Origin: Terribacillus sp. FSL K6-0262
GTDB taxonomy: Bacteria; Bacillota; Bacilli; Bacillales; Amphibacillaceae
DNA length: 64,000 nucleotides
Direction of reading: 5' to 3'
NCBI RefSeq assembly: GCF_037977385.1
Contig: NZ_CP150277.1
Span: 2,271,001 to 2,335,000, forward strand
The notes beneath the pieces were generated by a model. That model saw nothing but the letters and a program-made list of their open reading frames with translations. It was not told where the DNA came from and searched no databases. The stretch's first letter is position 1. Every line of letters begins with the position of its first letter. Made by a program: the position numbers and the translations under genes. This document shows positions 15,774 through 25,331 of this stretch, one piece after another.

Positions 15774-16520
15774 TCAGACATGGAAGTAGGAGGATGCTGC
15801 TTCTTTTGTCAGGATATTTCCGAAATAGAAGTCGCCGAATTCGCCATAGCGTGCGCTTACTTCATCGAATCGCATTTCGTAAACCAGCTTCTTGATTGGC
15901 AGCGGGTCGTGGGCAAATAGTGTAACGCCCCACTCCCAATCGTCGAATCCGAAGGAACCCGTGATGATCTGTTTGATTTGACCAGCATATTTACGGCCGG
16001 TTTTGCTGTGCTCATACATAAGTTTGGCACGTGCATCTTTTTCAAGTGAATACCAGTTGTCTTCATTCATCCGGCGTTTATCCATCGGGTAGAAGCACAT
16101 ATAATCCCAGCGAGGCAGGATGGGTTTCAAACGAGCCTGTACTTCCGGCTTCTGTTCGATGTCGACGCCAGGCTTGCTCATATATTTGGAGAGTTCAACG
16201 ACCGATAAGTAAGAAAAGCTCTTTGTCATGTAAGAGGCTAACTTCGTTTTGTCGAATGTTGTTTCTATCTCCTGTAATTCATCCATTGTCGGCCGCAGGA
16301 TCATGAACATCAAGTCTGCTTTGTGACCTATTATTTTGTAGGCAAGCTGACTGCCTTTATTTGCTTCTTCTACTTGTTCCATTGTCGAAAGCCAGTCCTG
16401 GAATTCCCCGATCGCCGCTTTACGCTCATCTTCGGATGCCAGTTTCCAGCTTGTCCAATCCATTACCCGGAAATCATGCAGGCAATACCAGCCGTCCATG
16501 GTTTCTACTGCTTCTGCCAT
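15774..16520 (-). CDS. hemQ: Coproheme decarboxylase HemQ (ChdC)
   Basis: 248-residue chlorite-dismutase-fold protein of the Firmicute HemQ/ChdC type, the last enzyme of the coproporphyrin-dependent heme pathway. It converts coproheme to heme b with peroxide. The catalytic tyrosine is Tyr144 in CFYPMDKRR, and the proximal histidine is His171 in KLMYEHSKTGRKYAG. The distal region has Gln rather than the Arg of true chlorite dismutases (QIKQIITGS). The start follows AAAAAGGAGTG on the minus strand. The hemQ/pta divergent pair matches B. subtilis ywfI-pta. Length is full for the family. Confidence 0.93.
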   Translation of the reverse strand: MAEAVETMDGWYCLHDFRVMDWTSWKLASEDERKAAIGEFQDWLSTMEQVEEANKGSQLAYKIIGHKADLMFMILRPTMDELQEIETTFDKTKLASYMTKSFSYLSVVELSKYMSKPGVDIEQKPEVQARLKPILPRWDYMCFYPMDKRRMNEDNWYSLEKDARAKLMYEHSKTGRKYAGQIKQIITGSFGFDDWEWGVTLFAHDPLPIKKLVYEMRFDEVSARYGEFGDFYFGNILTKEAASSYFHV

Positions 16521-16718
16521 GCCTAAACACTCCTTTTTCGTTCACATTCTTTGTATAGTGTAACACAAACGACATAAGACCATGCTTGTCGTTGCTTGCT
16601 AATCCCATCTCTATTATAACAACTGCCCTGCATGTCAGACGCGTATACTTTGACAGAAATGGGAACATCTAAGATGGTGATTATTTTAATTAAAAAAATC
16701 GGCGCAGCCTTATATGAC

Positions 16719-16747
16719 TTTAAAAGTAAAACAAAAAGATTTACTAT
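16719..16747 (+). promoter_or_regulatory. Probable SigA promoter of pta
   Basis: TTTAAA (16719-16724), 17-base spacer, TACTAT (16742-16747). The 260-base hemQ-pta gap showed no cre site that I would accept. Confidence 0.45.
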
Positions 16748-16780
16748 AGAAAAGCAGACATATTCTAGGAGGGTTTTAGG

Positions 16781-17755
16781 ATGAGTGATTTATTTCAAAC
16801 ATTGCGGGAAAAAGTGACAGGCCAGAATAAACGTATCGTCTTGCCGGAAGGATCGGATGAACGTATTTTGGAAGCGGCAGGAAAACTTGCGGAAGAGGGG
16901 ATCATTGCACCGATTTTAATTGGCAATAAAGAGCAAGTGGAACAAAAAGCCAAGGAGCTGTCTATCGATCTTCATGGAGCAGCAATCATCGATCCCGATG
17001 CTTACGAGAAATTCGATGAGCTTGTGACAGCGTTCGTGGAACGCCGCAAAGGCAAAGCGACGGAAGAAGATGCAAAGAAATTACTAAAAGACGAAAACTA
17101 CTTCGGTACGATGCTTGTTTATACAGGCGAAGCCGATGGGCTTGTGAGCGGAGCGGCACACTCCACTGCTGATACAGTGCGTCCAGCATTGCAAATCATC
17201 AAAACGAAGCCAGGATACAAAAAGACTTCTGGTGCATTCGTAATGGTAAGGGAAGATGAGCGTTATGTTTTCGGTGACTGTGCCATCAACATCGCACCTG
17301 ACAGCCAGGATCTTGCAGAAATTGCTGTAGCAAGTGCTGAAACAGCAGCTATGTTCGGAATTGATCCGAAAGTTGCTTTGCTGAGCTTCTCGACTAAAGG
17401 CTCCGCTAAATCTCCCGAAACAGAGAAAGTAGCAGATGCATTGACGATTGCGAAAGAGAAAAACCCTGATCTTGTCATAGATGGCGAATTCCAATTCGAT
17501 GCGGCCTTCGTTCCGTCCGTAGCTGCGAAAAAAGCTCCGGATGCTGTGCTGAAAGGTGACGCGAATGTATTCGTATTCCCAAGTCTTGAAGCAGGTAACA
17601 TCGGTTACAAAATTGCACAGCGTCTTGGTAACTTCGATGCTGTGGGTCCGATCCTGCAAGGGCTGAATGCACCAGTGAATGACCTATCCCGTGGCTGTAA
17701 TGCAGATGATGTGTACAAACTTACATTGATTACAGCTGCCCAGTCCGTAGAATAA
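16781..17755 (+). CDS. pta: Phosphate acetyltransferase
   Basis: 324-residue short-form Pta, catalysing acetyl-CoA + Pi to acetyl phosphate + CoA in overflow metabolism. Family features include the N-terminal RIVLPEGSDERILEAAGKL, GEADGLVSGAAHSTADTVRPALQ, the PTA signature region ALLSFSTKGSAKSPETEKV, and the C-terminal GPILQGLNAPVNDLSRGC. It lacks the N-terminal regulatory DRTGG domain of enterobacterial Pta, as usual for Bacillus. RBS TAGGAGGG (16768-16775). Codon use is strongly biased, consistent with high expression. An ack gene is not nearby. Confidence 0.96.
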   Translation: MSDLFQTLREKVTGQNKRIVLPEGSDERILEAAGKLAEEGIIAPILIGNKEQVEQKAKELSIDLHGAAIIDPDAYEKFDELVTAFVERRKGKATEEDAKKLLKDENYFGTMLVYTGEADGLVSGAAHSTADTVRPALQIIKTKPGYKKTSGAFVMVREDERYVFGDCAINIAPDSQDLAEIAVASAETAAMFGIDPKVALLSFSTKGSAKSPETEKVADALTIAKEKNPDLVIDGEFQFDAAFVPSVAAKKAPDAVLKGDANVFVFPSLEAGNIGYKIAQRLGNFDAVGPILQGLNAPVNDLSRGCNADDVYKLTLITAAQSVE

Positions 17756-17768
17756 GCATGACCCAGGA

Positions 17769-17799
17769 GACGTCTTTCTAAAAAAGGCGTCTTTTTCTT
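17769..17799 (+). terminator. Intrinsic terminator of pta
   Basis: AGACGTCTTT / AAAAGGCGTCT (one G-U pair) followed by TTTTCTTTG. Confidence 0.8.
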
Positions 17800-17866
17800 T
17801 GTTTGTTTTGTCTTTGCTGTCCAACTATAGTAGAATTGCCTTGTTTATATGCAAAAGGAGTGAGTA

Positions 17867-18670
17867 TTGTTGGGCAAGGATATCCGCTATTCATCCGAAG
17901 TAACAGATCAGTTTGTGAAGCATGCCATCGATTACGTAGGAGCTGGAGTGGTAATCACAGACCCCTCACTTCCTGATAATCCGATCATTTATACGAACAA
18001 AGGATTCGAAGAACTCACCGGTTATCCCTCTGAAGACATAATCGGCCAAAATTGCCGATTCCTTCAAGGGGAAGATTCGGATAAGGAGGATGTCACCATC
18101 GTCCGGAACGCGGTTGAAAATGAAGAAACCGTCGTGGTTGAGTTGAAGAATTACCGGAAGGACGGAGAAATGTTCTGGAATGAGCTCGCTATTTATCCGA
18201 TTTTTCTGGAAAGTGAGCAGAAGACATTTTTCGTCGGCGTCCAAAAAGATGTGACAGATCGGAAGAAAAATGAAGAACTGGTATCACATTATCTGGAAGA
18301 GGTATCCCGCTTATCCACACCTATTGTCCCCATCACGGATACGACCTCCATTCTGCCGCTGATTGGAGATGTCGATGATCACAGGCTGAATCAGATATTG
18401 GAACGAGTAGGCGAGCATGTCCAGCAGTCGGGAGAGCAGAATTTCCTTCTGGATCTGCAAGGCATCAGCCGCTTCCATAGCGCTGTCCATCATGGTGTGC
18501 TGCAGCTTCATCAGCTGCTGGATATGATGGGCACACGCTTGATCATTACAGGCTTCCATCCGAAGATGGCGATGGAAAGTGTGCGACAGGCAGATTTCAG
18601 TGATCAAAGCATCAAGTTCTTTTCGACCGTGAAACAGGCACTATCCTTTTTAGAGAGAGAAAACCGCTGA
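17867..18670 (+). CDS. LOV-STAS blue-light photoreceptor (YtvA type)
   Basis: 267 residues. The LOV domain (about 15-135) has the flavin-adduct motif GQNCRFLQG with Cys63 and the downstream NYRKDGEMFWNELAIYP and FVGVQKDVTDRK. A J-alpha-like linker helix follows, then a STAS domain (about 150-262: FLLDLQGISRFHSAVHHGVLQ, IITGFHPKMAM). B. subtilis YtvA has this architecture and feeds blue-light signals to the SigB stressosome. The TTG at 17867 follows AAAGGAG (17854-17860); a second TTG codon at 17870 is possible. Its place between pta and lipL differs from B. subtilis. Confidence 0.9.
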   Translation: MLGKDIRYSSEVTDQFVKHAIDYVGAGVVITDPSLPDNPIIYTNKGFEELTGYPSEDIIGQNCRFLQGEDSDKEDVTIVRNAVENEETVVVELKNYRKDGEMFWNELAIYPIFLESEQKTFFVGVQKDVTDRKKNEELVSHYLEEVSRLSTPIVPITDTTSILPLIGDVDDHRLNQILERVGEHVQQSGEQNFLLDLQGISRFHSAVHHGVLQLHQLLDMMGTRLIITGFHPKMAMESVRQADFSDQSIKFFSTVKQALSFLERENR

Positions 18671-18694
18671 GCCGATAACCGGTCAGCGGTTTTT
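18659..18694. terminator. Bidirectional terminator between the LOV gene and lipL
   Basis: AAACCGCTGA / TCAGCGGTTT with a 12-base loop and TTTT on the plus strand; A residues on the other side serve the minus strand. Confidence 0.8.
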
Positions 18695-19518
18695 CATTGG
18701 AATTTTTCATTGCGCGTGCGCATCAGTTTCATCCGATCCTGCTGCAGTCCGATTTCCCGCTCTGTCATTTCGCTGGCAGGAATGATCTGCGTGATGGAAG
18801 CGAGTCCATCGGCGATTCGCTTGCAAACCTGCTCGCTTGTAAGCGGGATATGGAGTAATTCTTCCAATGATGCCATCGTTTCCGGCACTACTTCAGGAAA
18901 TGAAAACCGGGTTTTTGCATCCTTTTTTGCCTTTTCATAAAAGCCGCGGACGATTTCAGCACGTGCGGCACCACTTCCATCGACGCATAAGTAAATTTGT
19001 ACAGCAGAACCATCTTTGACACGGCGCTGGGAAATGCCGGCGAATTTCCGGCCATCTATGCTCAAATCATAAGTTCCGGGACAATAAGAACCTACGACCT
19101 CGAAGGCTTCGATTTTGTCTGTAAGATCACGGAATATATATTGGATGAAGGAAACCATTGCTTGATAACCATCATGGATTCCTATATGTTTGGCATCTGG
19201 AAAGATGAAGGACAGATTGACAACGCCCTGATCAAGCAAAACAGCGAGACCGCCAGAGTTCCGTACAACGGCTTTGTAGCCTTGTTCCCGTAAATAAGCC
19301 ACTCCCTCTTCTATATAAGGGAGACGGGAATCCGGAATGCCAAGCATAATCGTGCGATCATGGATCCAAAGCCTTGCGGTTGGCGGCGCCAGATTCTCCC
19401 CGACAGAAATAGCCAGTGCATCATCAATTGCGAAGGAGGCCATGGCCTGCTCCGGCCCATCCTCACCGGAATGATCGATGATGCGGAATTCAGGTGCTCC
19501 GAGTAATGTATGCAACAC
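18694..19518 (-). CDS. lipL: Octanoyl-[GcvH]:protein N-octanoyltransferase LipL
   Basis: 274-residue member of the biotin/lipoate protein ligase fold. The acyl-thioester cysteine is Cys146 in GSYCPGTYDLSI, followed by GRKFAGISQRR with the conserved lysine. LipL moves octanoyl groups from GcvH to the E2 subunits of oxoacid dehydrogenases. GTG at 19518 is preferred: AAAAGGAG lies ten bases upstream. The frame extends to an ATG at 19566, but that stretch has no RBS and would add 16 residues absent from the family. The pta-lipL neighbourhood matches B. subtilis ywfL. Confidence 0.9.
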   Translation of the reverse strand: MLHTLLGAPEFRIIDHSGEDGPEQAMASFAIDDALAISVGENLAPPTARLWIHDRTIMLGIPDSRLPYIEEGVAYLREQGYKAVVRNSGGLAVLLDQGVVNLSFIFPDAKHIGIHDGYQAMVSFIQYIFRDLTDKIEAFEVVGSYCPGTYDLSIDGRKFAGISQRRVKDGSAVQIYLCVDGSGAARAEIVRGFYEKAKKDAKTRFSFPEVVPETMASLEELLHIPLTSEQVCKRIADGLASITQIIPASEMTEREIGLQQDRMKLMRTRNEKFQ

Positions 19519-19700
19519 GTAAAACGCGCTCCTTTTCAGCAATATGGCATAAAAACGCCAATACATAGTATAGCAAAAACAGGGTAGACAAGAAACGAGT
19601 AAAAATTACAATTGGTTATTTACGGGGGACCCGATATTTTATAAACTGAATCTATTGGACATAAAGTCGAGACAGATTGACATAAAGTGAGGCAGAGGAA

Positions 19701-20996
19701 ATGGCATATCGAGACGAAAAGCTAGATGAAGAAAAAGTTTTCAAAGATCCTGTGCATCGCTATGTGCATGTCCGCGACCGGGTGATATGGGATTTGATAG
19801 CGACGCCTGAATTTCAGCGGCTTCGCAGGATCAAGCAGCTTGGGACCTCTTATATGACGTTTCATGGCGCCGAACACAGCCGTTTTAATCATTCTTTGGG
19901 CGTATATGAGATCGTCAGGCGGATCGTGAATAATTTTGAGAATCGGAAGAACTGGAAAAAGGAGCAGCGGCTGCTGCTGCTCTGTGCCGCCTTGCTTCAC
20001 GATCTCGGGCATGGACCATATTCCCATTCCTTCGAGAAGGTTTTCGGATTGGATCATGAGGAGTTCACCCGCAAGATCATTCTTGGTGATACTGGTGTCA
20101 ACCACGTGCTGCGAAAAGTGAGCACGAACTTCCCGAAAAAAGTAGCCGAGGTGATCAATAAGACATATGGCGACAAATTGATCGTCAGTATCATCTCCAG
20201 CCAAATCGATGCGGACAGGATGGACTATCTGCAGCGCGATGCCTATTTCACTGGTGTCAGCTATGGTCATTTCGATATGGAGCGTATACTCCGGGTGATG
20301 CGGCCGCGTGAGGATCAAGTCGTCATCAAGGAATCCGGCATGCACGCGGTGGAGGATTATATCATGAGCCGTTATCAGATGTATTGGCAAGTTTACTTCC
20401 ACCCAGTGACACGAAGTGCGGAGGTCATCCTGACAAAAATCCTGCACCGGGCAAAGGCACTATATCAGAGCGATTATACTTTCAAGCTGCGCCCGCAGCA
20501 TTTCATTTCTTTGTTTGATGGGAACGTCACACTGGAGGATTACATACGGCTCGATGAGAATGTTACGTCTTTCTATTTTCAGGCATGGCTTGAAGAAGAC
20601 GATGATATACTCCGGGACTTATGTGAAAGATTCCTGAATCGCAGGCTCTTCAAGTATATCGAGTTCAATCCTCTCCTGCATGTGAAAGAGATGGTGGAGC
20701 TGTCCAAGCTCTTCAGTGAAGTCGGCATCGATCCCGAATATTATCTCATTGATGATTCTTCATCGGATCTGCCATATGATTTCTACCGTCCGGGCGAGGA
20801 AGAGGAGCGGCTTCCTATTCACTTGCAGCTGCCAAATGGGAAACTGAAGGAATTATCACGTCAATCGGATATTGTTGAAGCGATTTCGGGTAAGAAACGA
20901 ACAGACCATAAACTATACTTCCCGCAGGATATCTTGGAAGCCCTGCCGGATGACAGCAAACAGAAACAGCGGATCTATGAGATTTTATTTCAATGA
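19701..20996 (+). CDS. ywfO: HD-domain nucleotide phosphohydrolase YwfO
   Basis: 431-residue HD-domain protein. Metal ligands are visible as His in EHSRFNHSLGVYE, the HD pair in LLHDLGHGPYSHSFE and Asp in SQIDADRMDYLQRD. B. subtilis YwfO and E. faecalis relatives hydrolyse dNTPs in an allosteric oligomer; exact substrates here are inferred. The RBS is weak (GAGGCAGAGGAA). ywgA follows 12 bases after the stop and is probably co-transcribed. Confidence 0.92.
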   Translation: MAYRDEKLDEEKVFKDPVHRYVHVRDRVIWDLIATPEFQRLRRIKQLGTSYMTFHGAEHSRFNHSLGVYEIVRRIVNNFENRKNWKKEQRLLLLCAALLHDLGHGPYSHSFEKVFGLDHEEFTRKIILGDTGVNHVLRKVSTNFPKKVAEVINKTYGDKLIVSIISSQIDADRMDYLQRDAYFTGVSYGHFDMERILRVMRPREDQVVIKESGMHAVEDYIMSRYQMYWQVYFHPVTRSAEVILTKILHRAKALYQSDYTFKLRPQHFISLFDGNVTLEDYIRLDENVTSFYFQAWLEEDDDILRDLCERFLNRRLFKYIEFNPLLHVKEMVELSKLFSEVGIDPEYYLIDDSSSDLPYDFYRPGEEEERLPIHLQLPNGKLKELSRQSDIVEAISGKKRTDHKLYFPQDILEALPDDSKQKQRIYEILFQ

Positions 20997-21008
20997 GGAG
21001 GAGCAGCT

Positions 21009-21512
21009 ATGCTAGCCAACCACGCAAATCTACTGCAATTCTTTTCTTCCGTGGAAGAAGTGGTAGGAAGAAAAAAATTACAGAAGATGATTTACATACT
21101 GAAGAAAAATGGGATTCCGTTCGGTGAAAAATATGAATTCCATTTATTCGGTCCCTATTCAGAGGAATTATCCCTGCGTGTGGATGAATTGAGCAACCTT
21201 GGTCTGATCAGCGAGACGAAAGAAGATAAAAGCAGCTATATCCAATACCGTTACACCATTACGGAAGAAGGGCAGCAATTCCTTACACATTATGAAAATC
21301 AATTCCCGGACTATCAGGAGGCTGTGCGGCTGCTGAAGGATAAAAGCTCCCGATTCCTTGAATTGGTTTCCACGATGCTTTATTTCGAGGAGCTGCCGCA
21401 GGAGGAAGTGGAAGAAAAGGTACGGACTGTGAAGAAAAAACAAAATTATACGGATGAAGAGATGGATGAAGCTTGGGAATTCATCGCTTCATTGAGAAAG
21501 CTGCAAGCATGA
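21009..21512 (+). CDS. ywgA: YwgA-family protein
   Basis: 167-residue protein with a winged-helix look: VGRKKLQKMIYILKKNGIPFGEKYEFHLFGPYSEELS and ITEEGQQFL. This resembles YwgA, whose homologues also sit downstream of ywfO. The segment KLQKMIYLLKK...FxLYxxGPYS is shared with other families annotated as putative DNA-binding proteins. RBS AGGAGGAG (20996-21003) is strong and overlaps the ywfO stop. Function unknown. A modest hairpin (GGGGATC / GATCCGTC then TTTTTTT, about 21519-21549) may terminate the pair. Confidence 0.82.
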   Translation: MLANHANLLQFFSSVEEVVGRKKLQKMIYILKKNGIPFGEKYEFHLFGPYSEELSLRVDELSNLGLISETKEDKSSYIQYRYTITEEGQQFLTHYENQFPDYQEAVRLLKDKSSRFLELVSTMLYFEELPQEEVEEKVRTVKKKQNYTDEEMDEAWEFIASLRKLQA

Positions 21513-21686
21513 GAAAAGCGGGGGATCCAAAGTGATCCGTCGTTTTTTTAATGATAGCAGCCGTGGTACGATCAGCTGCGGACGCAGTGCCATCCAATGC
21601 CTTTCGCTTCCATGATAAAACAATAGAATTGAAGTGATATTCCGGCACATGCTACTATAGAGACAAAAGTCGAGGGAGCGGTTAAG

Positions 21687-22187
21687 GTGGAAAAGAAAAA
21701 GAATAATGCTTTCACGATCATGAAAGATGATTCAACGGATGGTCATGGCGGTTATGGCGTAGGGTCCATCAGTTTGGAAAATATGAGTCCAGTCATTGTC
21801 GATCCGAATGAGAAGACAGCATATGTCGATATGGCTGCAATGCATGCCCGCAGCCAGGTGGAGCGCCGGGTTCGTTTCCAGCATGAGAAAGACAAGGTGC
21901 CGGATGGAAAGCTGTATTGGATTGTCTGGGTGACAGTGCAAAATGGCGGGGATGGCCCATATTATCATGGGGCAGCAGCAAGTGAGATTCTCGTCGACCG
22001 TCCGAATCGGATTGCCTACAAATCGATGCCGGAGCATGTGAAGCATATGGAGCAATCCTTGAAAGGTATGTATGTGCTGGAGCATATGGATGATTTATCG
22101 AAGGGATTGCTGCTGGATTTCCTTAAGGAATATAAACCGGAATTCTGGGATCGGACACCGCAAGAGCTTAGTGAGCAATTGCAATAA
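21687..22187 (+). CDS. ywhD: YwhD-family protein
   Basis: 166-residue soluble protein recognised as YwhD by FTIMKDDSTDGHGGYGVGSISLENMSPVIVD and the central VERRVRFQHEKDKVPDGKLYWIVWVTV. There is no known function. The GTG start at 21687 follows GAGGGAGCGG (21672-21681). It is flanked by a bidirectional terminator shared with pbpG, the same ywhD-ywhE(pbpG) convergent order as in B. subtilis. Confidence 0.88.
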   Translation: MEKKKNNAFTIMKDDSTDGHGGYGVGSISLENMSPVIVDPNEKTAYVDMAAMHARSQVERRVRFQHEKDKVPDGKLYWIVWVTVQNGGDGPYYHGAAASEILVDRPNRIAYKSMPEHVKHMEQSLKGMYVLEHMDDLSKGLLLDFLKEYKPEFWDRTPQELSEQLQ

Positions 22188-22189
22188 TA

Positions 22190-22226
22190 AAAAAGCCGCT
22201 GTCTCTCAAAAGGCAGCGGCTTCTTT
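22190..22226. terminator. Bidirectional terminator between ywhD and pbpG
   Basis: AAAAGCCGCTG / CAGCGGCTTCTTT with a 12-base loop between convergent genes. Confidence 0.8.
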
Positions 22227-22229
22227 GTG

Positions 22230-24263
22230 TCAGAACAGCCAATCGAACCAGCGCTTTCGCCTGGTCGGAGGCGCTTCCTGCTTTGGTGTCAGCGAATTTT
22301 CATCCAAATCGGGATGGCAGTACAGCTTTGGTTCTGTACCTCTTACAAAATAGGTGAACCGGCGTTTTTCGCAGTAGGAAGTGGCAAGAAGCCCCGAATC
22401 GGGATCAACGAACACGCCGCGCACACCAGCTGGCGGGCGGAACGCTTTGATCGGTTCACCCTCATGGGCAGCTTCCATGAAGCCGGCCCAAATTTCCTTG
22501 CTGTAGCCCAATTCCTTCACTTTCTCCATCGGGCGGTTGTCGTCATAACCTGTCCAGACTGCTGTGACCAAGTCAGGACTGAATCCGACCATCCAGCTAT
22601 CGGTGGCCGTCGTTCCGGATTTTCCGGCATAAGGCCTGCTCAGCTGATCCTTGATGCCTGCGCCTGTGACACGCATATAGCTGCTGAGTGAATCATCGAA
22701 CATGCCTGTCATCAAGTCCGTGAGCACAAAAAGCCTCTTCTTATCCAAGCTGCTTTTCATCTTCGGCTGCTGATGGGAATAGATTATCTTTCCGTTACGG
22801 TCGACGATTTTCTCGATTGTATAACCCTCTATCGGTTTGCCGCCATTGGCGATCCGGCTGTAGGCAACTCCCATCTCTTCGACCGATACAGGTGAAGTCC
22901 CAAGGGCGAGAGAGGGGACTGCCTGCAAATCACTTGTGATGCCAAGCTTCCTGGCATCTGCTGCAACCTTTTCTGCGCCGACGATCAAGTTCGTCTTCAC
23001 TGCGTAGATGTTATCCGACATCGCGATTGCTTCTGCCATCGTGATATCATCATTGGCATAATAGCCATGATAATTGCCTGGCGCATATTCTCCTCCGTTT
23101 GGAAGCTTGAAGGTCGTCTCTTCACTTTTTAATTGTGTCATTGGTGTAAAACCATTTTTCAAAGCTGTGTAATAGACAAAAGGTTTGAATGCAGAGCCAG
23201 GCATCCGCTTGGAAGTAGTGGCACGGTTATAGGTGCTGGTTTTATAATTGGTTCCGCCGACCATGGCCGTGATGGCTCCTGAATGCGGATTCATGGCAAT
23301 TGCACCAGCCTCAAGCTCCGTATCTGCCGGAATGGTATCGGCTATTTGCATTTCCAGCTGCAGCTGCTGTTCAGGATCCATCGTTGTATGGACATGGTAT
23401 CCGGCAGATACAGCTTCATCCTCCTCCATTCCAAGCACATCGGCTAATTCAGCCGTGATATAATCCTGGAAATAACCGGCACGCCTAATGGTATCCCGTT
23501 CCTGTTCTGTCGAGAGCGACACAGCAGGAAGAGTATCGGGCTCCGTGATGTAGCCTTCTTCCTGCATCAATCCGTAAATATATTCCTGCCGTTCATCAGC
23601 GAGTTCTTTATTCTGAAAAGGAGAGTAATAGGAGGGACCTTTCGGAATGCCTGCAAGCAGGGCCGCCTCAGCTGCTGTCAGGCTGCCGGGATCCTTATCC
23701 ATATAATAATCACTGGCAGCCTGGATGCCATACATCCCATGGCCGTAATAAATCGTATTCAGGTAGCCTTCCAATATCTCCTCCTTCGAATAGAACATCT
23801 CCAGCCGGATACTGTATATGGCTTCCTTGAATTTTCGTGTCCACGTCTTATCATTGGTCAAATAGAGATTCTTGGCGTATTGCTGGGTGATGGTGCTGGC
23901 CCCTTCCACCTTGGCCCCTGCCCTGATATTCTGCAAAGCAGCCGCGAATATTCGTTTCCAGGCGAAGCCATGATGCTTGTAGAAGTTCTTGTCTTCTGCC
24001 AGGATGGTTGCATGAATCAAATGGGGAGAGACTTCCTCCAAGGATACCCAGCGCTTCGGTGTGTTGCCGTACTGTTCGCCGAGAATCGTATCATCATTTG
24101 CATAGAATGTCGTGCTCCATTTATTTGTCATCGGCGGCGGCCCCATCAGATAGCAGATGAGGAGCAGACCGCCAATGGCAGTCAATGTCCCTCCAAGGAA
24201 AAATGCCGCCAGTCTTTTCGGCCGGAGCCACTTCTGCCAGCGTGCTGTCGGAATCCGAATCAA
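22230..24263 (-). CDS. pbpG: Class A penicillin-binding protein (PbpG type)
   Basis: 677-residue bifunctional peptidoglycan synthase. A short cytoplasmic stretch and one membrane helix (about 18-40) precede the glycosyltransferase domain (ILAEDKNFYKHHGFAWKRI with catalytic Glu, GASTITQQYAKNLYL). The transpeptidase follows, with SxxK in GSAFKPF, SxN in MSDNIYA and KSGT in YAGKSGTT. The C-terminal extension carries two cysteines. B. subtilis pbpG (ywhE), in the same position beside speE, makes germ-cell-wall peptidoglycan in the forespore. The only start is TTG at 24263: an in-frame stop lies seven codons upstream, with AAGGAAG about 12 bases away. Confidence 0.9.
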   Translation of the reverse strand: MIRIPTARWQKWLRPKRLAAFFLGGTLTAIGGLLLICYLMGPPPMTNKWSTTFYANDDTILGEQYGNTPKRWVSLEEVSPHLIHATILAEDKNFYKHHGFAWKRIFAAALQNIRAGAKVEGASTITQQYAKNLYLTNDKTWTRKFKEAIYSIRLEMFYSKEEILEGYLNTIYYGHGMYGIQAASDYYMDKDPGSLTAAEAALLAGIPKGPSYYSPFQNKELADERQEYIYGLMQEEGYITEPDTLPAVSLSTEQERDTIRRAGYFQDYITAELADVLGMEEDEAVSAGYHVHTTMDPEQQLQLEMQIADTIPADTELEAGAIAMNPHSGAITAMVGGTNYKTSTYNRATTSKRMPGSAFKPFVYYTALKNGFTPMTQLKSEETTFKLPNGGEYAPGNYHGYYANDDITMAEAIAMSDNIYAVKTNLIVGAEKVAADARKLGITSDLQAVPSLALGTSPVSVEEMGVAYSRIANGGKPIEGYTIEKIVDRNGKIIYSHQQPKMKSSLDKKRLFVLTDLMTGMFDDSLSSYMRVTGAGIKDQLSRPYAGKSGTTATDSWMVGFSPDLVTAVWTGYDDNRPMEKVKELGYSKEIWAGFMEAAHEGEPIKAFRPPAGVRGVFVDPDSGLLATSYCEKRRFTYFVRGTEPKLYCHPDLDENSLTPKQEAPPTRRKRWFDWLF

Positions 24264-24446
24264 ATCTATCGCCCGCTTCCTTCATGGTGTCAAATACAGT
24301 ATCGGCTTACAGTAGGATAATAAACGTCATAAAGGGTTGCTTTTTTTCGGATTTTCTCTATAATTTGATTGTTTAAAGCTATAAAAATGACCAACACTAG
24401 TTGCGAGATGATATAGGATTCTACACATAAGGAGTAATGACATCCA

Positions 24447-25274
24447 ATGGAACTATGGTATACAGAAAAACAGACAGACAGCTTTGGCATCACGGCAAAA
24501 GTGAAGCGTTCCCTGCATAGCGAACAGACTGATTTTCAGAAACTGGACATGCTGGAAACGGAAGAATGGGGGAATATGCTGACTTTGGACGGGATGGTCA
24601 TGACTACGGAACGCGATGAGTTCGTCTATCACGAGATGGTGGCGCATGTTCCGCTGTTTACGCATCCCAACCCGGAAAACGTACTGATCGTGGGCGGAGG
24701 AGACGGCGGTGTCATCCGCGAAGTGCTCAAGCATGACAAAGTGAAGAAAGCGACACTTGTCGATATCGATGGCAAGGTCATCGAGTATTCGAAAAAGTTC
24801 TTGCCTTCCATCGCTGGCAAGATGGATGATCCGCGTGCGGATGTCCGTGTCGGTGACGGTTTCATGCATATTGCCGAGAGTGAGAATGCCTATGATGTCA
24901 TTATGGTCGATTCGACAGAACCAGTGGGACCAGCAGTGAATCTATTCACAAAAGGCTTCTATGCGGGGATTGCAAAAGCGCTGAAAGAAGATGGTTTGTT
25001 CGTTGCACAGACAGATAACCCATGGTTCAAAGCGGATTTGATTTCCCAGGTATATAAGGACGTGAAGGAAATCTTCCCGGTGACGGAGCTGTACACGGCG
25101 AATATCCCTACTTATCCGAGCGGTTTGTGGACGTTCACGATGGGAAGTAAAGTCCATCATCCGAAAAAAGTGGATACAGAGCATCTCCAGCCTATCGAGA
25201 CGAAGTATTACACACCTGAATTGCATCAGGCTGCTTTTGTCCTGCCGAAATTCGTACAGGATCTATTGAAATAA
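24447..25274 (+). CDS. speE: Spermidine synthase
   Basis: 275-residue aminopropyltransferase transferring aminopropyl from decarboxylated SAM to putrescine. Landmarks are the N-terminal beta domain ([29 protein letters not shown]), [35 protein letters not shown] and the catalytic region [21 protein letters not shown] (24429-24434). It is divergent from pbpG. In B. subtilis the agmatinase gene speB follows immediately; here ywiB follows instead and speB is missing from the window. Confidence 0.96.
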   Translation: MELWYTEKQTDSFGITAKVKRSLHSEQTDFQKLDMLETEEWGNMLTLDGMVMTTERDEFVYHEMVAHVPLFTHPNPENVLIVGGGDGGVIREVLKHDKVKKATLVDIDGKVIEYSKKFLPSIAGKMDDPRADVRVGDGFMHIAESENAYDVIMVDSTEPVGPAVNLFTKGFYAGIAKALKEDGLFVAQTDNPWFKADLISQVYKDVKEIFPVTELYTANIPTYPSGLWTFTMGSKVHHPKKVDTEHLQPIETKYYTPELHQAAFVLPKFVQDLLK

Positions 25275-25283
25275 AACCAGAGA

Positions 25284-25310
25284 GACGCTTCCGGAGGGAG
25301 CGTTTTTCTT
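25284..25310 (+). terminator. Intrinsic terminator of speE
   Basis: ACGCTTCC / GGGAGCGT with a short loop, then TTTTTCTT. Confidence 0.7.
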
Positions 25311-25331
25311 GCTGAAAGGGAGGAAGCTGCA

